Source of the DNA: Bacilli bacterium
Lineage (GTDB): Bacteria; Bacillota_I; Bacilli_A; RFN20; CAG-288
DNA: 64,000 bases
NCBI GenBank assembly: GCA_900770925.1
Contig: CAAGLY010000002.1
Span: 107,692 to 171,691 of the forward strand
Direction: 5' to 3'
In this document: positions 24,938 to 32,839 of the stretch, one piece after another
How positions within the stretch are numbered: the first letter of the stretch is position 1
Layout of the letters: each line of letters opens with the position of its first letter
Notes under the pieces: generated by a model
The model's database searches: none
What the model was told of the DNA's origin: nothing
What the model saw: the letters and a program-made list of their open reading frames with translations, nothing else
Translations under genes and position numbers: made by a program

Positions 24938-26380
24938 TTATTTCTTTGTCGAAGAGATATCGGATTTAATACCGGATTTCTCAATAGCAGAAGTGATGGT
25001 GGGAAGAGTTGAAGACTTTCCGTAGCGGTCAATCTTTGCTTGATCGGATAACTGATGAGTCAGACATCCAGGACCTCCGATACATCCGTTTGTGCAGGCC
25101 CTTCCTTCTAAGAAGTTGCCGGGGAAGGTGCCTTTCTTAACCCTATTGAGATTAAGCTTGCACTGATCTAATCCAGAGGCTTTCACCGGCTTAACGGTGA
25201 AGGCAGAATTCTGTTCCTTCAGCGCTTCATTGACAGCATCGCTTAATCCGCCGGAGTGGGCAAAGATACGTCCGAAGAAGGAGGCATCATCAATCGGAGA
25301 TTCCTCTAACTTCTCAACCTCAATCTGCCGTGCTCCGAACAATGCTAAAAGTTCATCGAAGGTGATGACATTATCGACATAAGGGGCGGACTCTTCTTTG
25401 AACCTTTCCCGTTTTTTGGCAATGCAGGGACCGACGAAGACAGTCTTTGCTAACGGATCTTTCTGCTTAATAGCTTTGCACCTAGCAGCCATCGGGGAGA
25501 GATTCTTGGAAATTTTATCCGCTAACTCAGGGAAAGCCTTATGGATGTAATTGACAAAGGCAGTGCAGCAGGAAGAAATAGCGAATCCTTCCTCGCTTAA
25601 CTCCTTCGATTCGTTATAGGCGACAAGATCGGCACCTAAAGCGGCTTCATAGATCTGAGAGAACCCAAGCTTCTTGATTCCGGTGATAACCTGCCCGAGC
25701 TTCGCGGGAGCAAACTGGGCTGCGATAGAAGGAGCGATAATGGCATAGATATGTCCGTCATTTTCCGGGTTCTTCAGGATATCGATGCATTTGGTGATAT
25801 AGGATTTATCCCTGATAGCGCCGAAAGGACAGGCATAGGAACAGGCACCGCATTCGGTGCAGGTGTTATTGTCGATTTCGGAGATTCCGTCTTTGTTGGC
25901 GTGGATAGCGTTGACTTTGCAGGCTGCTTCGCAGGGACGGCGGCGGTTGGCAATGGCGCCGAACTGGCAGGCTTTTGCACACCTTCCGCAGTTGATGCAG
26001 ATATCCTTATTAATATGGGCATGATAGTTTTCATCGAAGGTGATGGCGTTCTTCGGGCAGGCTTCTAAGCAGCGATGGGCTAAGCATCCACGGCAAAGGT
26101 CAGTGACCTGCCTTCCTCCATAGGGACACTGATCGCAGGCCGACTCGATGACTTCCAGAAGATTGCTGTTGTTCTTATCTCCACCGAGAGCTAATTTGAT
26201 TCGCTCGGCAACGATGGCACGTTCCTTATAGATACAGCAGCGCCTAGTGGCTTTCGGACCAGGAGAGATCCTTTTCGGAATGTCGACCATTTTATCCCAG
26301 AGATCGCCTTCCCAATAGTCTTTGGCGACTTCTTTGAGGACCTTGTATTTGAGCTGTTTAACTAAGGTTTCGAATTTCAT
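24938..26380 (-). CDS. Monomeric [FeFe] hydrogenase (group B-like) with ferredoxin domain
   Basis: 480 residues. An N-terminal Cys-rich region with two 4Fe-4S motifs (CINCGRCAKAC and CTECGACSYAC) is followed by the H-cluster domain: L1 SSCCTAFVNYI, L2 VGPCIAKK and L3 LEG[M]ACTNGCIGG. The L3 motif of the family is ExMAC, so AGG encodes the expected Met. Relative to TSCCPAF, L1 reads SSCCTAF. These enzymes make H2 from reduced ferredoxin; group B members are common in anaerobic Firmicutes. Maturases HydEFG are not in the window. It is preceded by a promoter and a terminator-like hairpin, suggesting attenuation. L1 deviates slightly, so activity is probable but not assured. Confidence 0.88.
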   Translation of the reverse strand: MKFETLVKQLKYKVLKEVAKDYWEGDLWDKMVDIPKRISPGPKATRRCCIYKERAIVAERIKLALGGDKNNSNLLEVIESACDQCPYGGRQVTDLCRGCLAHRCLEACPKNAITFDENYHAHINKDICINCGRCAKACQFGAIANRRRPCEAACKVNAIHANKDGISEIDNNTCTECGACSYACPFGAIRDKSYITKCIDILKNPENDGHIYAIIAPSIAAQFAPAKLGQVITGIKKLGFSQIYEAALGADLVAYNESKELSEEGFAISSCCTAFVNYIHKAFPELADKISKNLSPMAARCKAIKQKDPLAKTVFVGPCIAKKRERFKEESAPYVDNVITFDELLALFGARQIEVEKLEESPIDDASFFGRIFAHSGGLSDAVNEALKEQNSAFTVKPVKASGLDQCKLNLNRVKKGTFPGNFLEGRACTNGCIGGPGCLTHQLSDQAKIDRYGKSSTLPTITSAIEKSGIKSDISSTKK

Positions 26381-26461
26381 GGCTTGTCCTTCTTTGTTTT
26401 TTAATCAATTAACCAGAATATTTTACTATTATTGAAAGAGAGTAATCAATTCTTATATAGA

Positions 26462-26570
26462 AACGAAAACTCCTCTGACACCGAAGTGCCAGAGGAGAGA
26501 GCAAAAGGAATTTTTATGTTGGAATTTATTATCAGTTTCAGTCGCCCGCTAAGGTGTTCCTTAGAAGAGC
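26462..26570 (-). ncRNA. Leader RNA or small RNA upstream of the hydrogenase gene
   Basis: Transcription from the promoter at 26577-26605 would begin near 26570. The RNA has an early hairpin CUAAGG-AACA-CCUUAG (26564-26549), a conserved-looking single-stranded stretch GCGGGCGACUGAAACUGAU, and at 26497-26470 a strong stem CUCCUCUGGCAC-UUCG-GUGUCAGAGGAG followed by UUUUCGUUU. The hairpin is about 90 bases upstream of the hydrogenase ATG. It may be a riboswitch-type attenuator or an independent small RNA of about 105 nt. I do not recognise the class. Confidence 0.6.
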
Positions 26571-26576
26571 GTTATT

Positions 26577-26605
26577 AATATACTCAATCAGAATCTTATT
26601 GTCAA
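26577..26605 (-). promoter_or_regulatory. Consensus promoter of the hydrogenase leader
   Basis: On the minus strand TTGACA (26605-26600) and TATATT (26582-26577) with a 17-base spacer. This is one of the two best promoters in the window. Confidence 0.85.
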
Positions 26606-26643
26606 CAAATTTCTGAAAATATTTTTTCCGGCGATGCCCATTC

Positions 26644-28026
26644 TCAGTCAGAAAAGGGCTGATTTAAGGGACTTTCCCTGTCTTGAAGATTTTCGAACCC
26701 GTCGTGAATAATCCTCTGATCCTGGTAGATGGATCCCTGATAGACGCTGATGATTGTTAAGGATAGTAAAAGAATCATCCAGTTTGTGCCGCTGTCGATT
26801 AGCCAGTTCCTGACTTCCCGGAGAATCAGGAAGTAGAGGAAGAAGAATTTCTCTCCTCTGGTTTTTCCGCGGGAACAGAGCTTATAAAGGAAGAAATCGG
26901 AAAGAATGAAAACCGCGATGCCCCTTGATCCGGAGAGAACTCCAATCTGGAGATAGGCGTTTGGAATTGAATAGACGGAGGTCCTTGTCGCTAAGGAGAG
27001 GATAGAGGAACCAAGGAGATAATCAGAATGGAACATGGACCATCCTGCTGATAGCTGTCCGTAGTTTGGATTATTGGCGCTGAATACATTGAAGCAGGTC
27101 ATGGAATTGATGATTCCTGTGGAGAAGCTCCGGTTAAGGAATAAGAGGAAGCAGAAGGGGGTTAGGATGAGGAATAAGCTGATTAAGATAAGATAAGGAT
27201 AAATCTTTCCGTAAGAGTGGAAGGAGAGGAAGATGAGAGGGATGAAGGCCATAAGCAGGAAGATATAGCTGATGTAGTTGCCTAAAAGGATAAGTGAAAC
27301 ATAGTTTAATATGGCAAAGAATGACCTATACCATCTTTTCTTGAAGATTCCGTAGGCAATAAGCGGAAGCAGGTAGATGATCAGACAGGAGACTGTATCT
27401 CCTGAGGAATAAGGAAGGTCGTAGGGGATGAAAAAGGATATGTCTTTCTTTAATAGGATGGTGAGGAGAATCTCAGCGAAGAAGACGACGGAGAGGGCAC
27501 AGGCGACAAAGGAAAGGTAGTTTAGCCCTTCTCTTCCGCTTGTGGCGGAACACCTCCTCCTATAGAGGAGTATCTGAGCAAAGAAGACGATGATGAAGAA
27601 CCAGCATTGGCTGTAGTTCTCGTCTGTCTTGATGGCGTTTACGCAGTAGGAGGTCAGAATCAGGATGAACAGGGCAAGTAGGGAATAGAACAGGGTTCCG
27701 ACTCTCCTTCTCGGCTTGCAGATAAAGAAAAAGAGGATCAAAGAAAGGAAGAGGGTTCCGATTATCCATAATAAGGGAAGAGGCAGATTCTTGTCCCTTA
27801 AGGGTCTGCTGGAAGAGGGAATGATGAAGAAAAGGAGTGCAGAATAATAGATTCCGTTATCCTGGAAGAGAGGAAGAAGAGCAAGGATCCTATATACGGA
27901 TACAGGGATGTAATTAAAAGGGCCCGGAATCAGGAAGCAGAGGAAGGAGACTATCGCTAAGGAAACAAGGAAAAAAGGAGACTTCAGATAGGCAGTGATT
28001 TTGTCCTTGAATTTCTGTTTAATCAT
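26644..28026 (-). CDS. Polytopic membrane protein, O-antigen ligase/polymerase-like
   Basis: 460 residues from ATG 28026, with about 10-12 predicted membrane segments. A large loop near residues 305-375 (NPNYGQLSAGWSMFHSDYLLG and neighbouring residues) is reminiscent of Wzy/WaaL-type enzymes that move glycans on lipid carriers, but no diagnostic motif is certain. A longer frame to 28110 would put its start 2 bases from the divergent gene. TATACT lies only 6 bases before ATG 28026, so the mRNA could be leaderless. It neighbours YfhO, another envelope-glycan protein. Confidence 0.5.
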   Translation of the reverse strand: MIKQKFKDKITAYLKSPFFLVSLAIVSFLCFLIPGPFNYIPVSVYRILALLPLFQDNGIYYSALLFFIIPSSSRPLRDKNLPLPLLWIIGTLFLSLILFFFICKPRRRVGTLFYSLLALFILILTSYCVNAIKTDENYSQCWFFIIVFFAQILLYRRRCSATSGREGLNYLSFVACALSVVFFAEILLTILLKKDISFFIPYDLPYSSGDTVSCLIIYLLPLIAYGIFKKRWYRSFFAILNYVSLILLGNYISYIFLLMAFIPLIFLSFHSYGKIYPYLILISLFLILTPFCFLLFLNRSFSTGIINSMTCFNVFSANNPNYGQLSAGWSMFHSDYLLGSSILSLATRTSVYSIPNAYLQIGVLSGSRGIAVFILSDFFLYKLCSRGKTRGEKFFFLYFLILREVRNWLIDSGTNWMILLLSLTIISVYQGSIYQDQRIIHDGFENLQDRESPLNQPFSD

Positions 28027-28111
28027 GGCTTTAGTATAAACGATTCTTCTTATTCTATCCAAAGAATATAGTGGAAAGAGAAGGCCCTTGTTATAAAATA
28101 TACCTATCATT

Positions 28112-31100
28112 ATGGATAAAAAATTAATACCGAATCTGACAAAGTGGAAAGCAGAGAGGATAGAAAAAGGAAAACAGCTTCCTTCTCTGAGGAAAAAAGA
28201 GGCAGTTGCTTCTGTTTCCTGGCTGAAAAAAGTCTTTCTTCAGCCTGGTGAGGCAAGGAAAACCTTTTATCTTCTGACAATTGTAGCGATTCTCTGCTTT
28301 ATCTATACCTTAAGGCATGAATATTGCACCATTCCCTTAAGCGGAGATTATTCCAGGCAGGAGAGGAACTTTATCTTCAATGGCTATGACGACTGGCATT
28401 ATTTCTTCTCGACCGGTATCTTCCCTAGGTGGGATAGAAGCGCTTTCCTCGGCATCGATAATATCGGAGGAAACTCCTTCTATTACCTCTTCGATCCTTT
28501 TGTCCTGATTCTGCTTCCTTTCCCAAGAGAATGGTTGCAGGCTCTTCAGGGACTTGAGTTTACCCCTAAGAGGGTAATTGCCGGAAGGTTCTTCTATTGG
28601 TATCTCGGTGAATTCAAGTTTTCTCCTAAGAATCGCAGAATCGGTGCTCTTGCCTTTGCTTTCTCAAGCTATTCCTTCGGCTATCTTTGGTTCCATTTTA
28701 TTGATTCCGTGGCATTTCTGCCTCTGATCTTCCTTGGTATTGAACGGATAATCAAGAAACGGGATCCCCGTATCTTCCTGATCGGCTTCCTTCTGAATGC
28801 TAGGGCATCCTATTTCTTCTTTGCTGTCTTTATGGTCGGTGCTTTCCTCTATGCAAGGTTTCGTTTCTTCCAGACAAGGAATACACGGGACAGAGACGGA
28901 AACTGGGCAGTCATGGGCTGTGGAAGGATATCCTTTGTCCTCGCTCTCTGCCTTGGTGCCTTCACTTTGCTTCCGGGTTTATCAGTAGCCGCAAGCAGGC
29001 CAAGAACAAAGGAAAACTCCTATCTGGACGCCATAAAGAATGCAGAAGGAATCAAAGGCAGGCTTAATGCTAGGTTCTCCTTCCCGAGCGGAAGGGAGCA
29101 GAACCAGTATACGCCTCTCTTTAACTTCCTCTTCAGGTCTGATAGCTGTTATTCCTCCAACTTATTGAATGTCAATTGGTATGATAACTGCCAAGCCGGC
29201 CTATATGCAACAACTCCAAGGCTACTGATGTTCTTTGTTTCTTTGATTGATTCAATCAAAGAGAAGAAGGTTTCCCATCTCTTTGGCAGGGCAGGAACCT
29301 TATTCCTGATCTTTACTCCGATCGGTTTTTATCTCTTTTCCGGATTCACGGTCGCTTATGCACGTTACTTTATCCTTCCGGTCAGCTGGAGGATTGTCTT
29401 TGATTTAAAGGCAATCGAGAAGAGAAGAGATCTGCCTCGCTCCTATCTTGACCTGTCAGCTATCATCACTCTTTCCTTACAGGCTATCTGCTGCTTCCTT
29501 GTCATCTATGGCGTGAACAGCAAACCCTCAAACTATAACGGAACGGATTGGGACCTTAAGAGGTGGTTAATCTTCGGAAGTCTTGTCTGGACAAGGATTG
29601 TCTATCTTGTAACCCGTCCTTTCTTCCATAAGAAGCAGTATTCCTATGTGACAATCGGAAGGATGTCCTTAGATATCATTGTCAGGGCTAACCTGACCAT
29701 CTATGGGCAGGGTTTATCGAAAAGCAACCAGTCAAGCGATATTCCGCTTCAGACGGAGCTTGTCTCCCGTCTGAAACAGGAAGAAAAAGGAGAAGACTAC
29801 TATCGTATCTTCTCGGATAGCCAGGATCGGAACACTCCGAATATCTCTAGGCATTTCGGATATTCCGGAACCTCCTCGTTCCATAGTGTCTATCCTTATG
29901 GAGCACAGGAGTTCTTAGACCGCAGCCGTATTCCGTATAACTACCAGAGCTGGTTAAGGGGCGAAGTCAACCGCCGGGAGAACAGGGAAACCTTCTTAGG
30001 CGTCAAGTACTACAGGGTCGAACGGATCGATGAAAGCTCGAGGAAAGACTCAAGGGGACGTTTTATCACCTATGACGGATTAAGCCTTGCTAGCAGCTAC
30101 GATATTCCCTACGGATTTAAGAATGTCTTGAATCTGACTGAGGAAGAGGAAAACGAATTAGGTATCCATTACTCTTCCTCCTTCAAGGAATTCCTGGAAT
30201 CGAAGGAATGCACGAAATCCCTCTACGTGAACCTGAACTTCATCGATTTAGGATTCGGCTATAATAATGTCATTGATTCAAGCTGGATGGCCACTAACCT
30301 TAGCTATAAGTCCGATGACGATGATCTCTACTTTGGCAGGAGTGAAGACATCAACGAATATCCGCTTCTTCGAGCAGCCGGCATCGGACATGACGACTTC
30401 AATAAGCTTTACTATGCCAATCAGTCCTGGAGGGGTAAGCTAGAAGGAAACGGAAAGGTCATCTACTCCTATCAGGAGCTCGATACCCGGGATAAAGTCA
30501 ATCAGGCAAGAAATGCAAGTGCATTCCAGAGTGCTCTGACTGTTTCCGGCGGAAACTATATTGTCGGAAAGTCGGCGCCGATTGAATACTATCCCGGAAA
30601 CAACAACCGGAAGAGGAAGGCAACCGTCTATTCCGCAAACTGGCCGGAAGAGAGCGGAGGAGATTATGCCTATTGCACCATCACCAATCCAGGTGACACG
30701 TCCTGCTTAGAGGATTATGCAAAGACTCATCCCTTTGAGAATGCAAACGGAATCACTCCTGCCGATACCGTCTTTGACTTAGATACCTTAAAGGATAAGA
30801 ACGGAAACAAGCATTCGGCCTCTGTCCTTTACTATTCGAAGATTCTGATTCAGTTTACGGACAATAATGGAAACTATGTTCCGCTTGCTCCGGAAGCGGA
30901 TTCTTCTGATCCGACAACCGGAAGCTATATCGGAATCAATTCCGATAAGAATATCGAATGGCGTCTGTTTGATAAGGATGACCACAGGATTTCCTTTAAC
31001 TATCCTTATTATTCAAGCTATCAGACTGCACATGGCTTCTATACTGACCGGCCTGTCTATAAGATATTAGGAATCGTGAAGAGCGGATCTAAGGATAGTC

Positions 31101-31597
31101 CGACTGTCTTAAAGAAACCGAGCATCTATGTTATCCGGAATAAGGATTATCAGGATGCCAGGGATAAACTGAAAGCAAACAAGATTACCATTACTTCCCG
31201 GAATGAGAACGAAGTCTACTTCAGCACGGACTATGACAAGAAGAAATTCGTGGTCCTCAATGTTCCTCTGCAGAAGGGATGGGAGCTTTATTCTCTGACT
31301 AAGGATGAAGAAACCGGTAAGACAAAGAAAGAAAAAGTCGATACCTATAAAGCACAAGGAGGTTTTATCGGCTTTATTGCAGAAGACGGAGAGAGGAACT
31401 ACTACCTTAGCTACACGACTCCTTATATCCGCTTCGGTAGGAGGCTGACTTCCCTTGGTATCTTTGCTAGGATACTGATCTGCGGATTATTTGCTATCCG
31501 AAACCGTTTTGACCGCTATGAAGGAATCTATACGCTGAAAAAGGGAAGGGAAGACTTTGAGGAAAAGGAGCAATTCAAATATGACGACTGCAAATAA
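28112..31597 (+). CDS. YfhO-family membrane protein
   Basis: 1161 residues. The N-terminal region has a membrane segment and the family signature SGDYS[M]QE[M]NF followed by FNGYDDWHYFFSTGIFPRWD. About a dozen membrane segments cover residues 50-480, then a large extracytoplasmic domain, and a last membrane segment at about 1105-1125. YfhO proteins are GT-C-like and implicated in glycosylation of lipoteichoic acid in Bacillus. TATAAA lies 14 bases before the ATG, with no clear Shine-Dalgarno, so a near-leaderless mRNA is possible. Its stop overlaps the start of pfp by 17 bases. Confidence 0.85.
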   Translation: MDKKLIPNLTKWKAERIEKGKQLPSLRKKEAVASVSWLKKVFLQPGEARKTFYLLTIVAILCFIYTLRHEYCTIPLSGDYSRQERNFIFNGYDDWHYFFSTGIFPRWDRSAFLGIDNIGGNSFYYLFDPFVLILLPFPREWLQALQGLEFTPKRVIAGRFFYWYLGEFKFSPKNRRIGALAFAFSSYSFGYLWFHFIDSVAFLPLIFLGIERIIKKRDPRIFLIGFLLNARASYFFFAVFMVGAFLYARFRFFQTRNTRDRDGNWAVMGCGRISFVLALCLGAFTLLPGLSVAASRPRTKENSYLDAIKNAEGIKGRLNARFSFPSGREQNQYTPLFNFLFRSDSCYSSNLLNVNWYDNCQAGLYATTPRLLMFFVSLIDSIKEKKVSHLFGRAGTLFLIFTPIGFYLFSGFTVAYARYFILPVSWRIVFDLKAIEKRRDLPRSYLDLSAIITLSLQAICCFLVIYGVNSKPSNYNGTDWDLKRWLIFGSLVWTRIVYLVTRPFFHKKQYSYVTIGRMSLDIIVRANLTIYGQGLSKSNQSSDIPLQTELVSRLKQEEKGEDYYRIFSDSQDRNTPNISRHFGYSGTSSFHSVYPYGAQEFLDRSRIPYNYQSWLRGEVNRRENRETFLGVKYYRVERIDESSRKDSRGRFITYDGLSLASSYDIPYGFKNVLNLTEEEENELGIHYSSSFKEFLESKECTKSLYVNLNFIDLGFGYNNVIDSSWMATNLSYKSDDDDLYFGRSEDINEYPLLRAAGIGHDDFNKLYYANQSWRGKLEGNGKVIYSYQELDTRDKVNQARNASAFQSALTVSGGNYIVGKSAPIEYYPGNNNRKRKATVYSANWPEESGGDYAYCTITNPGDTSCLEDYAKTHPFENANGITPADTVFDLDTLKDKNGNKHSASVLYYSKILIQFTDNNGNYVPLAPEADSSDPTTGSYIGINSDKNIEWRLFDKDDHRISFNYPYYSSYQTAHGFYTDRPVYKILGIVKSGSKDSPTVLKKPSIYVIRNKDYQDARDKLKANKITITSRNENEVYFSTDYDKKKFVVLNVPLQKGWELYSLTKDEETGKTKKEKVDTYKAQGGFIGFIAEDGERNYYLSYTTPYIRFGRRLTSLGIFARILICGLFAIRNRFDRYEGIYTLKKGREDFEEKEQFKYDDCK

Positions 31598-32780
31598 GAA
31601 TAGGTGCTACTTCCAGTCCGGAGGTCCGACTCAGGTTATCAATTCCACTTTTGTGGGCCTGTATTCTGAGTTCAGCGGGGATCCTAATCACGGGAAGCTC
31701 TACGTTTCCCGTTATGGAGTAAACGGACTCATTAAAGGAAAGCTGGAAAATATCCTTCCTGGGAAAGATAAAGAGTACAGGCATTTATTGTCTACTCCGG
31801 GAGCCGAATTCGGTTCTGCACGGATTAAGCTGAGCAATGACTTTGATTCTCCTGTCAGGCAGGCTATTGCAAAGAACCTGGCGAAATATAAGATTGGATA
31901 TCTTTTCGTCAATGGCGGAAATGATTCTAGGGAATCGGCGGCTCTGATTCAGGAGAGGGTGAAGGCAAAGAATAGGAATGTCCATGTCATTGGTCTTCCG
32001 AAGACCATCGATAACGATCTCTATGGAACGGACCACTGCCCCGGATACGGAAGTGCTGCGAAGTATGTTGCGAACAGCGTTATTGCGATTGCAAAAGATG
32101 ACCTTTCCTATGAAAAAGGCCGAATCAATATCGTAGAGACAAGGGGAAGAGATTCCGGATTCCTTGCTGCTTCTGCCATCCTTGCTAAGAAGAAAGGATT
32201 AGCTCCTGATTTTATCTATGTTCCGGAAACTCCTTTTGATATTCAAGCATTCTTGGATAAAGCAATTTCCTGTTATGAGAAGAAAAAGCATTGCCTTATC
32301 GTTGTTTCGGAAGGTATCCGGAACAAGGATAATGAATTAATTGTCAGTCAGAAACAGAAAGATAGTTTCGGAAACATCCAGATTGGAGGAGTGGCGAATT
32401 ATCTTGCCTCTTTAGTTGCTGAAAAAGGATTCAAGACCCGCGGCATTGAGCTTTCCCTGCTTAATCGGGCTTCTACTTTCCTACCTTCGCTTCAGGATAT
32501 TCAGGAATCCGGTGCCTGTGGTGGTAATGCCTATCATAGGGCACTAGAAGGACTTAGCGGAGTCATGGTGACTATACAGCGCTCCCCTTCTCTTCCCTAT
32601 AATTCCGGTATTGACGCAGTTCCTCTCTCTGAGGTTATCGGTAAGATCAAACAGCTTCCTTTATCCTATATTACGGAATCCAAAGACAATATCAAAGACA
32701 GCTTTATTGACTATGTTGCTCCTTTAATCACGGGGAGGTTCAATCCGCTCGATGATGACGGACTTCTTAATGTCGAGTAA
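31581..32780 (+). CDS. pfp: Pyrophosphate-dependent 6-phosphofructokinase
   Basis: 399 residues from ATG 31581, chosen for the GAGGAAAAGGAG site upstream. Motifs: QSGGPTQVIN, VNGGNDS[M]ESA and PKTIDNDL, ET[M]GRDSGFLAAS. GGNDS in place of GGDGS marks the PPi-using branch of the family. The enzyme phosphorylates fructose 6-phosphate with PPi, reversibly. Met positions GGNDSM and MGR are AGG. Together with PPDK it forms a PPi-linked glycolysis. Overlap with yfhO suggests co-transcription. Confidence 0.93.
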   Translation: MTTANKNRCYFQSGGPTQVINSTFVGLYSEFSGDPNHGKLYVSRYGVNGLIKGKLENILPGKDKEYRHLLSTPGAEFGSARIKLSNDFDSPVRQAIAKNLAKYKIGYLFVNGGNDSRESAALIQERVKAKNRNVHVIGLPKTIDNDLYGTDHCPGYGSAAKYVANSVIAIAKDDLSYEKGRINIVETRGRDSGFLAASAILAKKKGLAPDFIYVPETPFDIQAFLDKAISCYEKKKHCLIVVSEGIRNKDNELIVSQKQKDSFGNIQIGGVANYLASLVAEKGFKTRGIELSLLNRASTFLPSLQDIQESGACGGNAYHRALEGLSGVMVTIQRSPSLPYNSGIDAVPLSEVIGKIKQLPLSYITESKDNIKDSFIDYVAPLITGRFNPLDDDGLLNVE

Positions 32781-32839
32781 AAACAGGCATAATTAATCTC
32801 TAATCTGGTAAACTATTGTATTTAGGATGGTGTTTTTCA

